This document shows, in pieces, positions 8,976 through 15,859 of a stretch of 64,000 bases of DNA. The position numbers and the translations under genes are program-made. The notes under the pieces are model-generated. The model had not been told where the DNA came from. It saw only the letters and a program-made list of their open reading frames with translations, and did no database searches. This DNA is from Fulvivirga lutea. Lineage in GTDB: Bacteria > Bacteroidota > Bacteroidia > Cytophagales > Cyclobacteriaceae. Within the stretch, counting starts at the first letter, position 1. Every line of letters starts with the position of its first letter. Location: positions 978,501 through 1,042,500 of the forward strand of contig NZ_CP070608.1 of NCBI RefSeq assembly GCF_017068455.1. The letters run 5' to 3'.

Positions 8976-10124
8976 TTATTTTAACGCTTCTTGCTTATAA
9001 AACTCCGCAATCTTCTCACTCGCATAATCAATCTCTTCAACGGTATTATACTTGCTAAAAGAAAATCTAACAGCGCCTCTGTTTGGGTTGGTCTTAATGC
9101 CAGCCAATACGTGAGAGCCGGTTGTGGCTCCACTTGAGCAAGCACTACCTCCAGATGCCGAGATGCCATTAATATCTAGCGTAAATAATAGCATATCATT
9201 ATCCTGAGATTCAGGCAAGCATACATTCAAAACAGTGTAAAGGCTCTTTTCAGGATTGTCAGACTCGCCATTGAATGAAACACCTTCAATAGAATTTTTA
9301 AGATTATCAATCATTCTATCTTTTAAACCCTGAATATGATTTTGGTGCTCAGCCATTTCTCGATAGGCAATTTCTAACGCTTTAGCTGTGCCAATGATGC
9401 CATATACATTTTCTGTTCCCCCGCGCATATTACGTTCTTGTGCGCCACCATGAATAAATGGAGCAATTTTGGTGTTTTTATCTATATACATAAAACCGGC
9501 ACCTTTTGGCCCATGGAATTTATGGGCTGCTCCAGTAATGCACTGAACATCTAATTCACTTAAATTATGCGCATAATGACCCATGGTTTGCACTGTGTCT
9601 GAATGAAAAATAGCATTGTGTTTTTTGCAAATTTCTCCGGTCGCTTTTAAGTCTAAAATGTTACCAATCTCATTATTGGCATGCATTAGCGAGACAAAAC
9701 TTCGCTCATTCTTGGCTAGTAGTTCATCTAAATGATCCAGGTCAACATTACCCTTCTCATCTAAATTCACATAGCTTAATTTAATCTTGCCCGTTGTTTC
9801 TAAATTTTCTAACGTATGCAGCACAGCATGGTGCTCAATTTTAGAAGTAATTGCATGCGAAAGGTTATAAGAAGATATGCTGCTACAGATTAAGGTGTTA
9901 TCCGCCTCAGTTCCTCCAGATGTAAAAAAGATTTCTCCTGGAGATACTTTAAGTAGCTCAGCAACAGTTTTTCTCGCTGATTCTATGGCCGAACGCACCT
10001 GTCTGCCATGGGAATGTGTACTACTTGGATTTCCATAGTTATCCAATAAATAAGGTTTCATTGCCTCGAAAACCTCCGGATCTAATGGCGTAGTGGCAGC
10101 ATTATCTAGATATACTTTCATCAA
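8976..10124 (-). CDS. Cysteine desulfurase (IscS/NifS type, class I)
   Basis: A 382-residue PLP enzyme with the fold-type I aminotransferase class V pattern: an FTSGGTEADN loop at 67-76, the PLP lysine at Lys202 in GAAHKFHGPKG, and the persulfide cysteine Cys329 in GGSACSSGATTGSHVL, which has the longer class I loop. It takes sulfur from cysteine for iron-sulfur clusters and possibly tRNA thiolation. No iscU, iscA or nifU gene is beside it. It follows the phosphohexomutase gene by a single base, so the two are probably cotranscribed from the promoter at 11541-11548. Confidence 0.93.
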   Translation of the reverse strand: MMKVYLDNAATTPLDPEVFEAMKPYLLDNYGNPSSTHSHGRQVRSAIESARKTVAELLKVSPGEIFFTSGGTEADNTLICSSISSYNLSHAITSKIEHHAVLHTLENLETTGKIKLSYVNLDEKGNVDLDHLDELLAKNERSFVSLMHANNEIGNILDLKATGEICKKHNAIFHSDTVQTMGHYAHNLSELDVQCITGAAHKFHGPKGAGFMYIDKNTKIAPFIHGGAQERNMRGGTENVYGIIGTAKALEIAYREMAEHQNHIQGLKDRMIDNLKNSIEGVSFNGESDNPEKSLYTVLNVCLPESQDNDMLLFTLDINGISASGGSACSSGATTGSHVLAGIKTNPNRGAVRFSFSKYNTVEEIDYASEKIAEFYKQEALK

Positions 10125-10125
10125 C

Positions 10126-11514
10126 CTAGGCTTTAGTACTAATAATCTCTTTTATATCGCTAATAATTTTCTTTGCCAGGTATTCTGCCGTAGCTTCTGA
10201 CTCAGACTCACAGTAAATTCTAATAATTGGCTCAGTGTTCGATTTTCTCAAATGCACCCACTCATTTTCAAACTCAATTTTCACTCCATCAATATCATTG
10301 ATTTTATTCTTAGAGTATTGATTTTTAATCTCAACTAAAATCTTATCAACATCCACTTCAGGAGTTAACTCAATTTTATTTTTTGAAATATGATAGTTGG
10401 GGTATGTTCCTCTTAATCTGGAACACGATTTACCAAATTTCGCTAAATGAGTAAGAAATAATGCAATTCCAACCAGTGCATCTCTACCATAATGTAACTC
10501 AGGATAGATAATGCCACCATTTCCTTCACCACCGATTATGGCGTTAGTGCGCTTCATTTCTTCTACAACATTTACTTCACCTACAGCTGCTGCACTGTAA
10601 GTGCCGCCATGCTTTTCAGTTACTACTCTTAATGCCATTGATGATGACATGTTTGATACCGTTGCTCCTTTTTTCTGACTCAGGATGTAATCTGCAACAG
10701 CTACCAGAGTGTATTCTTCACCAAATGGAGTGCCGTCTTCCTGTATGAGCGCGAGTCTGTCAACATCAGGGTCGACCACTATCCCTAAATCATATTTACC
10801 TTTTTCTAATTCCGATGAAATTTGTGTTAGGTTCTCTGGTAATGGCTCTGGATTGTGTGGAAAATGACCTGTAGGCTCACAAAATAATTGTTTGCATTCC
10901 ACTCCCAGAGCATCTAGAAGTTTTGGGATGGCAATTCCACCAGTGGAGTTCACAGCATCAACCACTACGCTAAAGCCTTTTGCTTTAATCGCTTCTACAT
11001 CTACCAAAGGCAAATCCAGAATCATTTGAATATGCTTATCAATATAGGTATCGTCTTTTTTTATCTCACCAAGATGATTTACCTCTGCAAACTCGAAATT
11101 GGCCTTTTCACCTAATTCGAGTACTTCTGCACCATCTGCGCCACTTATAAATTCACCTTTTTCATTTAATAACTTTAGCGCATTCCATTGCGCGGGGTTA
11201 TGACTAGCGGTAAGTATAATGCCACCTGCAGCATCTTCAAGCGGCACGGCAATTTCTACCGTTGGAGTTGTAGAAAGACCTAAGTCCACCACATCCATAC
11301 CCAGTCCAACAAGCGTACTGGCGACTAAGTTGCTCACCATCTCGCCAGAAATTCTGGCATCTCTACCAATAACTATTTTATTTTTTCCGGATTTTTCCTT
11401 TGCCCAACTACCAAAAGCTGCTGTAAATTTTACAACATCTATTGGAGTTAAATTTTCATCTGCCTTACCGCCTATGGTACCTCTTATTCCAGAAATTGAT
11501 TTGATTAATGTCAC
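10126..11514 (-). CDS. glmM: Phosphoglucosamine mutase / phosphohexomutase
   Basis: A 462-residue alpha-D-phosphohexomutase with all four loops: the phosphoserine Ser103 in LTASHNPAQWN, the metal-binding VDPDVDRLAL, the sugar-binding GGEGNGG region, and the phosphate-binding RKSNTEPIIRIY. The SISGIRGTIGG start is typical of Bacteroidota GlmM-type enzymes, which convert glucosamine-6-phosphate to glucosamine-1-phosphate for peptidoglycan and LPS precursors. Distinguishing GlmM from phosphoglucomutase/phosphomannomutase by eye is uncertain. A TAACTTTGC -7 box lies about 27 nt before the ATG. Confidence 0.88.
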   Translation of the reverse strand: MTLIKSISGIRGTIGGKADENLTPIDVVKFTAAFGSWAKEKSGKNKIVIGRDARISGEMVSNLVASTLVGLGMDVVDLGLSTTPTVEIAVPLEDAAGGIILTASHNPAQWNALKLLNEKGEFISGADGAEVLELGEKANFEFAEVNHLGEIKKDDTYIDKHIQMILDLPLVDVEAIKAKGFSVVVDAVNSTGGIAIPKLLDALGVECKQLFCEPTGHFPHNPEPLPENLTQISSELEKGKYDLGIVVDPDVDRLALIQEDGTPFGEEYTLVAVADYILSQKKGATVSNMSSSMALRVVTEKHGGTYSAAAVGEVNVVEEMKRTNAIIGGEGNGGIIYPELHYGRDALVGIALFLTHLAKFGKSCSRLRGTYPNYHISKNKIELTPEVDVDKILVEIKNQYSKNKINDIDGVKIEFENEWVHLRKSNTEPIIRIYCESESEATAEYLAKKIISDIKEIISTKA

Positions 11515-11540
11515 TCTAAACGCATTTAATTTTCAATGTG

Positions 11541-11548
11541 CAAAGTTA
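11541..11548 (-). promoter_or_regulatory. Putative -7 promoter box for the glmM-cysteine desulfurase operon
   Basis: On the minus strand this reads TAACTTTG followed by C, a perfect match to the Bacteroidota -7 consensus TAnnTTTG. It lies 26 nt before the glmM ATG. No clear -33 TTTG element is at the usual 19-nt spacing, so support rests on the -7 box and position only. Confidence 0.5.
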
Positions 11549-11655
11549 ACATTTTTAGACATCCCAGTTGAGAGATGATCTAATAATTCAAAATTGTTTC
11601 ATGTTGATTATAATAAAGTTGAATTTTAGCTAAATTGGATGGTTAATTGTCGATC

Positions 11656-12615
11656 ATGGTTTATATACTATTTGTATTAGGATTTGTTTTTTTAATTAAA
11701 GGCGCTGACTGGCTTGTTGATGGAGCGTCAAATATTGCTCAAAAGTATAACGTGAGCCAAATGATTATTGGTCTTACTATTGTCTCTTTTGGTACTTCAT
11801 TGCCGGAACTGCTGGTTAATATTAATGCTTCGGTAACAGGTAATCCGGAACTTGCGATTGGAAACATTTTTGGAAGTAACATCGCCAACATCTTGTTAAT
11901 ACTAGGAGTAAGTGCATTAATAACCCCGTTACCTATTACAAAAAACATCTACTTCTCAGAAATCCCATTTTCACTTGTAGCAACACTCTTGGTAGGGTTT
12001 TTAGCCAATGCCGCATTATTTACAGATGAGCGGTCGCTCGCATTAAGCAGGTTAGACGGTATCATACTACTAGTCTTCTTCGTGCTATTCATGGGTTACA
12101 TTTACGTAGTTTTTAAATCCGATAAATCCGAATTGACAAAAGAAACTACAGTGAGCACTCAGCCTATGGGCAAGTCGCTATTACTAATTCTAGCTGGCTT
12201 GGTCGGACTTTATTTTGGTGGTGATTGGGTGGTTAATGGCGCAACAGTTATTGCAGAGCAATTTGGCTTGAGTCAAACGTTTATTGGTTTAACAGTAGTA
12301 GCTATTGGAACATCACTACCTGAGTTGTTTACGTCAGCAGTGGCTGCATTTAAGAAAAACACAGACATAGCTGTAGGTAACGTGGTTGGCTCCAATATCT
12401 TTAACCTTTTATGGATTTTGGGAGTAAGTGCTGTGATTAGGCCTTTACCTTTTGATGTGGCTAGCAACACAGACATTGTGATGATTATCTTTTCAAGTAC
12501 GCTACTAATTTTTGCTGTAGCCGTAGGAAAAGGAGCCAGAATTGTTCGTTGGGAAGGTGCTCTATTTGTGGCTGTCTATGTAGCCTATATTGTCTATTTG
12601 GTGTACAGAGGCTAA
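11656..12615 (+). CDS. Na+/Ca2+ antiporter-like carrier (CaCA family, YrbG type)
   Basis: The 319-residue protein (from the ATG at 11656; an in-frame TTG lies three codons earlier) contains about ten transmembrane segments arranged as two inverted halves. The two alpha repeats show the signatures GLTIVSFGTSLPELLVN (near residues 38-54) with GNIFGSNIANILLI, and GLTVVAIGTSLPELFTS with GNVVGSNIFNLLWI. These carry the ion-binding Glu/Asn residues of the CaCA superfamily. It likely exchanges Ca2+ for Na+ or K+ at the inner membrane. It stands alone; its TAA shares three bases with the stop of the gene on the other strand. Confidence 0.92.
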   Translation: MVYILFVLGFVFLIKGADWLVDGASNIAQKYNVSQMIIGLTIVSFGTSLPELLVNINASVTGNPELAIGNIFGSNIANILLILGVSALITPLPITKNIYFSEIPFSLVATLLVGFLANAALFTDERSLALSRLDGIILLVFFVLFMGYIYVVFKSDKSELTKETTVSTQPMGKSLLLILAGLVGLYFGGDWVVNGATVIAEQFGLSQTFIGLTVVAIGTSLPELFTSAVAAFKKNTDIAVGNVVGSNIFNLLWILGVSAVIRPLPFDVASNTDIVMIIFSSTLLIFAVAVGKGARIVRWEGALFVAVYVAYIVYLVYRG

Positions 12616-12842
12616 TTAAATTTAGCTAATACTTTGTCCACTTCATTATCTGGGTTGCCACAGGTTTGATCACCGGTCATAGTTTTTCCGCAATAACCGC
12701 AAGTTGCTCCCTCTTTGTTAAGGAATGGACTCTGTGATGCACATGTACCTTTGAATTCGCCATTTTTTAAGAGAATTAGCCGTACCGACATAAGGGCGAA
12801 GAATAGAGCGACAAATCCGATTACCAAAAGAAAAGTAAGCAT
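12612..12842 (-). CDS. Small Cys-rich single-span membrane protein
   Basis: A 76-residue protein with one N-terminal transmembrane segment (about residues 3-26) and a short tail containing four cysteines in the pattern CASQSP ... CGYCGK ... CGNP. The spacing suggests a small metal or redox knuckle. I recognise this as a conserved short protein of Bacteroidota, usually annotated only as membrane or secreted protein; its function is not known. It is transcribed alone from a TAATTTTG box and its TAG stop overlaps the stop of the antiporter gene by four bases. Confidence 0.82.
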   Translation of the reverse strand: MLTFLLVIGFVALFFALMSVRLILLKNGEFKGTCASQSPFLNKEGATCGYCGKTMTGDQTCGNPDNEVDKVLAKFN

Positions 12843-12859
12843 GTTTATTTATTTTTAGA

Positions 12860-12867
12860 CAAAATTA
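12860..12867 (-). promoter_or_regulatory. Putative -7 promoter box for the small Cys-rich protein
   Basis: The minus strand reads TAATTTTG, a perfect TAnnTTTG match, 17 nt before the ATG. No clear -33 element was seen. Confidence 0.45.
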
Positions 12868-12924
12868 CCAATTCATGCACTAAACATCAGTGCGTTGCAC
12901 AAAGTTTCTGATCTCACAAAGTAT

Positions 12925-13749
12925 ATGAAAGAAATTAAAAAAACTCCTGACCATAATAGAGAAGCAAAGTTAAAGGCGTTTGACAGGCTTTTAACAATTA
13001 TGGATGAGCTAAGAGAAAATTGCCCATGGGATATGAAACAGACCATGGAAAGCCTGAGGCATCTAACCATAGAAGAAACGTATGAGCTCACTGATGCTAT
13101 TATCGAAAATGATATGCAAGAAGTGAAAAAGGAGTTAGGCGATTTGATGCTTCACAATGCATTTTATGCAAAAATTGGCTCGGAAAAAGGTGCTTTTGAC
13201 ATGGCAGATGTTCTGAATAGTGTATGCGAAAAGCTGATAAATCGCCACCCACATATTTATGGAGATGTAGAGGCTACTGATGAGAAAACTGTCAAAGAGA
13301 ATTGGGAGAAAATTAAACTCAAAGAAAAGGGTGATCAGAAGAAATCTGTTTTGGGAGGTGTGCCAAAATCGCTACCCGCGATGGTTAAAGCCATGAGAAT
13401 TCAGGAGAAAGCAAGAGGGGTAGGTTTTGATTGGGAGAAAAAGGAGCAGGTGTGGCAAAAGGTAGAAGAAGAAATGAATGAGTTTAAAGCTGAATTTAAT
13501 ATTGAGAATGAAAATCAGATAGATAAAGAAAAGGCACAGTCTGAGTTTGGAGACTTACTTTTTTCTTTAATAAATTATGCAAGGTTTGTAGATATTAACC
13601 CCGAAGAGGCACTTGAGCGAACCAATAAAAAGTTTATCAAGCGTTTTCAATACCTGGAATCAGAGTCTGAAAAAGATGGTAAAAGTATGGGGGAAATGAC
13701 CTTGGAAGAAATGGATAGGTATTGGGAAAAAGCAAAAAGTTTGAAATAA
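12925..13749 (+). CDS. mazG: Nucleoside triphosphate pyrophosphohydrolase MazG
   Basis: A 274-residue protein with two MazG halves. The first half has NCPWDMKQTMESL and the metal-binding EETYELTDAI with a following ELGDLMLHNAF; the second has EEEMNEF and EFGDLLFSLINYARF. This is the full-length housekeeping MazG that hydrolyses NTPs and dNTPs to monophosphates and pyrophosphate, removing abnormal nucleotides. I prefer the ATG at 12925 (MKEIKKTPDHN); a TTG 10 codons upstream would only add an unconserved extension. Confidence 0.92.
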   Translation: MKEIKKTPDHNREAKLKAFDRLLTIMDELRENCPWDMKQTMESLRHLTIEETYELTDAIIENDMQEVKKELGDLMLHNAFYAKIGSEKGAFDMADVLNSVCEKLINRHPHIYGDVEATDEKTVKENWEKIKLKEKGDQKKSVLGGVPKSLPAMVKAMRIQEKARGVGFDWEKKEQVWQKVEEEMNEFKAEFNIENENQIDKEKAQSEFGDLLFSLINYARFVDINPEEALERTNKKFIKRFQYLESESEKDGKSMGEMTLEEMDRYWEKAKSLK

Positions 13750-13808
13750 ACTTAACTAGGTTTTTGGTTGCCTCTTGAGTAATTTCAATGCGCTAGCTTT
13801 AAACTATA

Positions 13809-15038
13809 ATGACCTCCGTCCAAAATAAAGTGGCTGCTCCAATTGCAGAAGCAGATCGAATCGAAATTCTAGATATCCTCCGAGGTTTTGCACTTTTTGG
13901 TATTTTGATAATGAATATCATCAATTTCAGTGGGTATGATTTTGCCTCAGATGCAACGAAGAGTTCGTTTAGTACATATCGGATTGATCAGCATCTTCTC
14001 AACCTAGCTAGGATGTTTTTTGAAGGGAAGTTCTATGCCATTTTTTCTATTCTATTCGGTATTGGTTTCTCCATTATTATGATGAGGTTGAAGAGTAAAA
14101 CAAGCAATTGGAAAGCTCTTTTTTATCGTAGGCTATTGATTTTAGCACTAATTGGCTACATACACCTTCAATTTTTATGGGCCGGAGATATTCTACTTGT
14201 CTATGCGCTCATGGGCTTTTTGCTACCCTTATTTGCCAATTACACAGATAGAAACTTGCTCATTGTTTCTGTGAGTCTGTTAGTTTTAGCGATAGTTATT
14301 CACGTATTTGTGGCTATAACCGGATTCATGCCTGGTCAATGGCTGGAAAATATTGGCCTTATGATTGATTCAAGAAATGGCATCCCTGAAGACGAAAGCT
14401 GGCGTACCTATTTGTTTAATTCAGCCCACGGATGGCAAGAATTCTGGAAATGGAATGTACCCGGACCGCTATTTCGTTTTTCAGACCTAATAAACAGCAA
14501 CCGATTTTTTAAAATATTGTCGCTCTTTTTACTGGGATATTACATCGGAAGGAGGCAATTCGCTCTTTATTTGGAGGCAGACAGACTGATAATCAAGAAG
14601 ATCACCATTTACGGGTTTTTGATGGGAATACCTTCCAATCTTGCTTATGTATATTTTTACAATGATGGAATACAGCTGCCAGAACCGCTCGGATTGTTAG
14701 ATTCAGTATTTCAAATTGTTGGAGGGTTCTCACTTGGTTTAGCGATAATGGGCGGGCTGACGATCGCTTATTTCAATGGACATAAATGGCTCATGTGGTT
14801 TGCGCCTATGGGTAAAATGGCATTGACGAATTATCTTATGCAAACCATCATTTGCATTGGCTTATTTTATTGTATTGCTTTTGCACTTGGAGGTAAAATG
14901 GGCCTGACTTATATCTATTTGATCACTGTAGGCATCATTCTTTTTCAGATGCTTTATAGCAAGGTGTGGCTCAAATATTATCGATATGGCCCTATGGAAT
15001 GGCTTTGGAGAAAATTGACATATGGCAGACTTAAGTAA
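13809..15038 (+). CDS. DUF418-family membrane protein
   Basis: A 409-residue polytopic membrane protein. It opens with DRIEILDILRGFALFGILIMNI, the diagnostic start of the DUF418/YeiB group, and contains about ten hydrophobic segments. The C-terminal DUF418 part includes APMGKMALTNYLMQTIICIGLFY at about residues 332-354 and ends with the aromatic WLKYYRYGPMEWLWRKLTY typical of the family. Function is not established; YeiB-like proteins have been linked to acyltransferase-like membrane families. It stands alone between mazG and ssb. Confidence 0.9.
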   Translation: MTSVQNKVAAPIAEADRIEILDILRGFALFGILIMNIINFSGYDFASDATKSSFSTYRIDQHLLNLARMFFEGKFYAIFSILFGIGFSIIMMRLKSKTSNWKALFYRRLLILALIGYIHLQFLWAGDILLVYALMGFLLPLFANYTDRNLLIVSVSLLVLAIVIHVFVAITGFMPGQWLENIGLMIDSRNGIPEDESWRTYLFNSAHGWQEFWKWNVPGPLFRFSDLINSNRFFKILSLFLLGYYIGRRQFALYLEADRLIIKKITIYGFLMGIPSNLAYVYFYNDGIQLPEPLGLLDSVFQIVGGFSLGLAIMGGLTIAYFNGHKWLMWFAPMGKMALTNYLMQTIICIGLFYCIAFALGGKMGLTYIYLITVGIILFQMLYSKVWLKYYRYGPMEWLWRKLTYGRLK

Positions 15039-15186
15039 ATGATTATGAAAATCTCAAAAAACTTTCAGAGACTAATAAAAATTATAAGAAACATATAATC
15101 AACAAGTTATCCGACAACAAACGTTTACAAATGTAATTTAAACGAATACAAATATTTATTACCCGACTCAGGGTTGCACGTCTCAC

Positions 15187-15194
15187 TTACTTTG
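15187..15194 (+). promoter_or_regulatory. Possible -7 promoter box upstream of ssb
   Basis: TTACTTTG followed by C matches seven of eight positions of the TAnnTTTG box. It lies 64 nt before the preferred ssb ATG. The 15195-15258 leader contains a short TCGG...CCGA hairpin and two copies of AGCGAAT, which could be an operator or leader structure. The upstream part of the 220-nt gap after the DUF418 gene is AT-rich and shows no gene. Confidence 0.3.
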
Positions 15195-15258
15195 CTTCAG
15201 CGAATCGGAAATACCGACTAGCGAATGAAAAATGTGTTACAATTTAAACTTTATTATC

Positions 15259-15600
15259 ATGAACAATTTAAGAAACAACGTGCAATTAATCGGAAGACTT
15301 GGCAAAGACCCAGAAGTAAAAGAACTAACTAGCGGTAAAACACTGGCTACGTTTTCTTTAGCAACTTCTGAAAGCTACCGCAATGCGAATGGCGAGAAAG
15401 TAGAAGACACACAATGGCACAACATAGTAGCATGGGGTAAGCAAGCGCAGATTATAGGTGACTACGTAAAGAAGGGTCAGGAAATTGCCATCTCTGGTAA
15501 ACTCATTCATCGCTCGTATGAAACCAACTCAGGTGAAAAGCGATACATCACCGAAATAAATATGAATGAACTATTAATGCTGGGAGGCAAAGGAAATTAA
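15259..15600 (+). CDS. ssb: Single-stranded DNA-binding protein, short form
   Basis: A 113-residue OB-fold SSB from the ATG at 15259 (MNNLRNNVQLIGRLGKDPE); an in-frame ATG nine codons upstream would add a non-conserved MCYNLNFII. The core with WHNIVAWGKQAQIIGDYVKKGQ is typical. The protein stops directly after the OB fold (LLMLGGKGN) and lacks the acidic C-terminal tip (DDDIPF-like) that normally recruits RecQ, RecO and other partners. It is therefore likely an accessory SSB rather than the replication form. Two inverted repeats and recQ follow. Confidence 0.92.
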   Translation: MNNLRNNVQLIGRLGKDPEVKELTSGKTLATFSLATSESYRNANGEKVEDTQWHNIVAWGKQAQIIGDYVKKGQEIAISGKLIHRSYETNSGEKRYITEINMNELLMLGGKGN

Positions 15601-15614
15601 TCCATTATGCAGAG

Positions 15615-15711
15615 GTCATTTCGTAACGTAGCGGAGAAATCTTTGCCCCAAAGTAAGTCAACTGTTATTTGGGCTGATGGTAAAGATTTCTCCATTTCAC
15701 TGCGAAATGAC
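15615..15711. repeat. Imperfect inverted repeat element, unit 1
   Basis: A 97-nt palindromic element starts 15 nt after ssb. The outer arms are GTCATTTCG and CGAAATGAC; after a 9-nt unmatched stretch the inner arms GGAGAAATCTTTGCC and GGTAAAGATTTCTCC pair with one mismatch. It would form a long interrupted hairpin in DNA or RNA. Similar GTCATTTCG ... CGAAATGAC elements are scattered through many Bacteroidota genomes, but I cannot confirm that here. It contains no gene. Confidence 0.8.
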
Positions 15712-15725
15712 ACAAATAGTAGTTG

Positions 15726-15821
15726 GTCATGTCGTAACAAAGTGAAGACATCTTTGGCTCAAAGCAAGTAAACCCTGATCTTCATATTGGCTAAGATTTC
15801 TCCGTTTTACTACGAAATGAC
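15726..15821. repeat. Imperfect inverted repeat element, unit 2
   Basis: A second 96-nt copy follows 14 nt after unit 1 in the same orientation. It begins GTCATGTCGTAAC and ends CTACGAAATGAC. It shares the right arm AAGATTTCTCC with unit 1 and a related left arm (GAAGACATCTTTGGC), but it is more degenerate, with several mismatches between its arms. The remaining 38 nt up to recQ hold no recognisable signal. Confidence 0.75.
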
Positions 15822-15859
15822 GTCCAAAATTATTACAACCAAATAACCTCAAACCAAAA

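Noticed and set aside
11219-11578. A 119-residue open frame on the plus strand opposite the glmM gene
   Set aside because: It lies fully antisense to a strong phosphohexomutase and its translation is low-complexity Ser/Thr/Pro with no motif; it is a shadow frame.
15601-15859. A possible CRISPR or tandem repeat array in the ssb-recQ gap
   Set aside because: There are only two copies, each internally palindromic and degenerate, without constant repeats and unique spacers.
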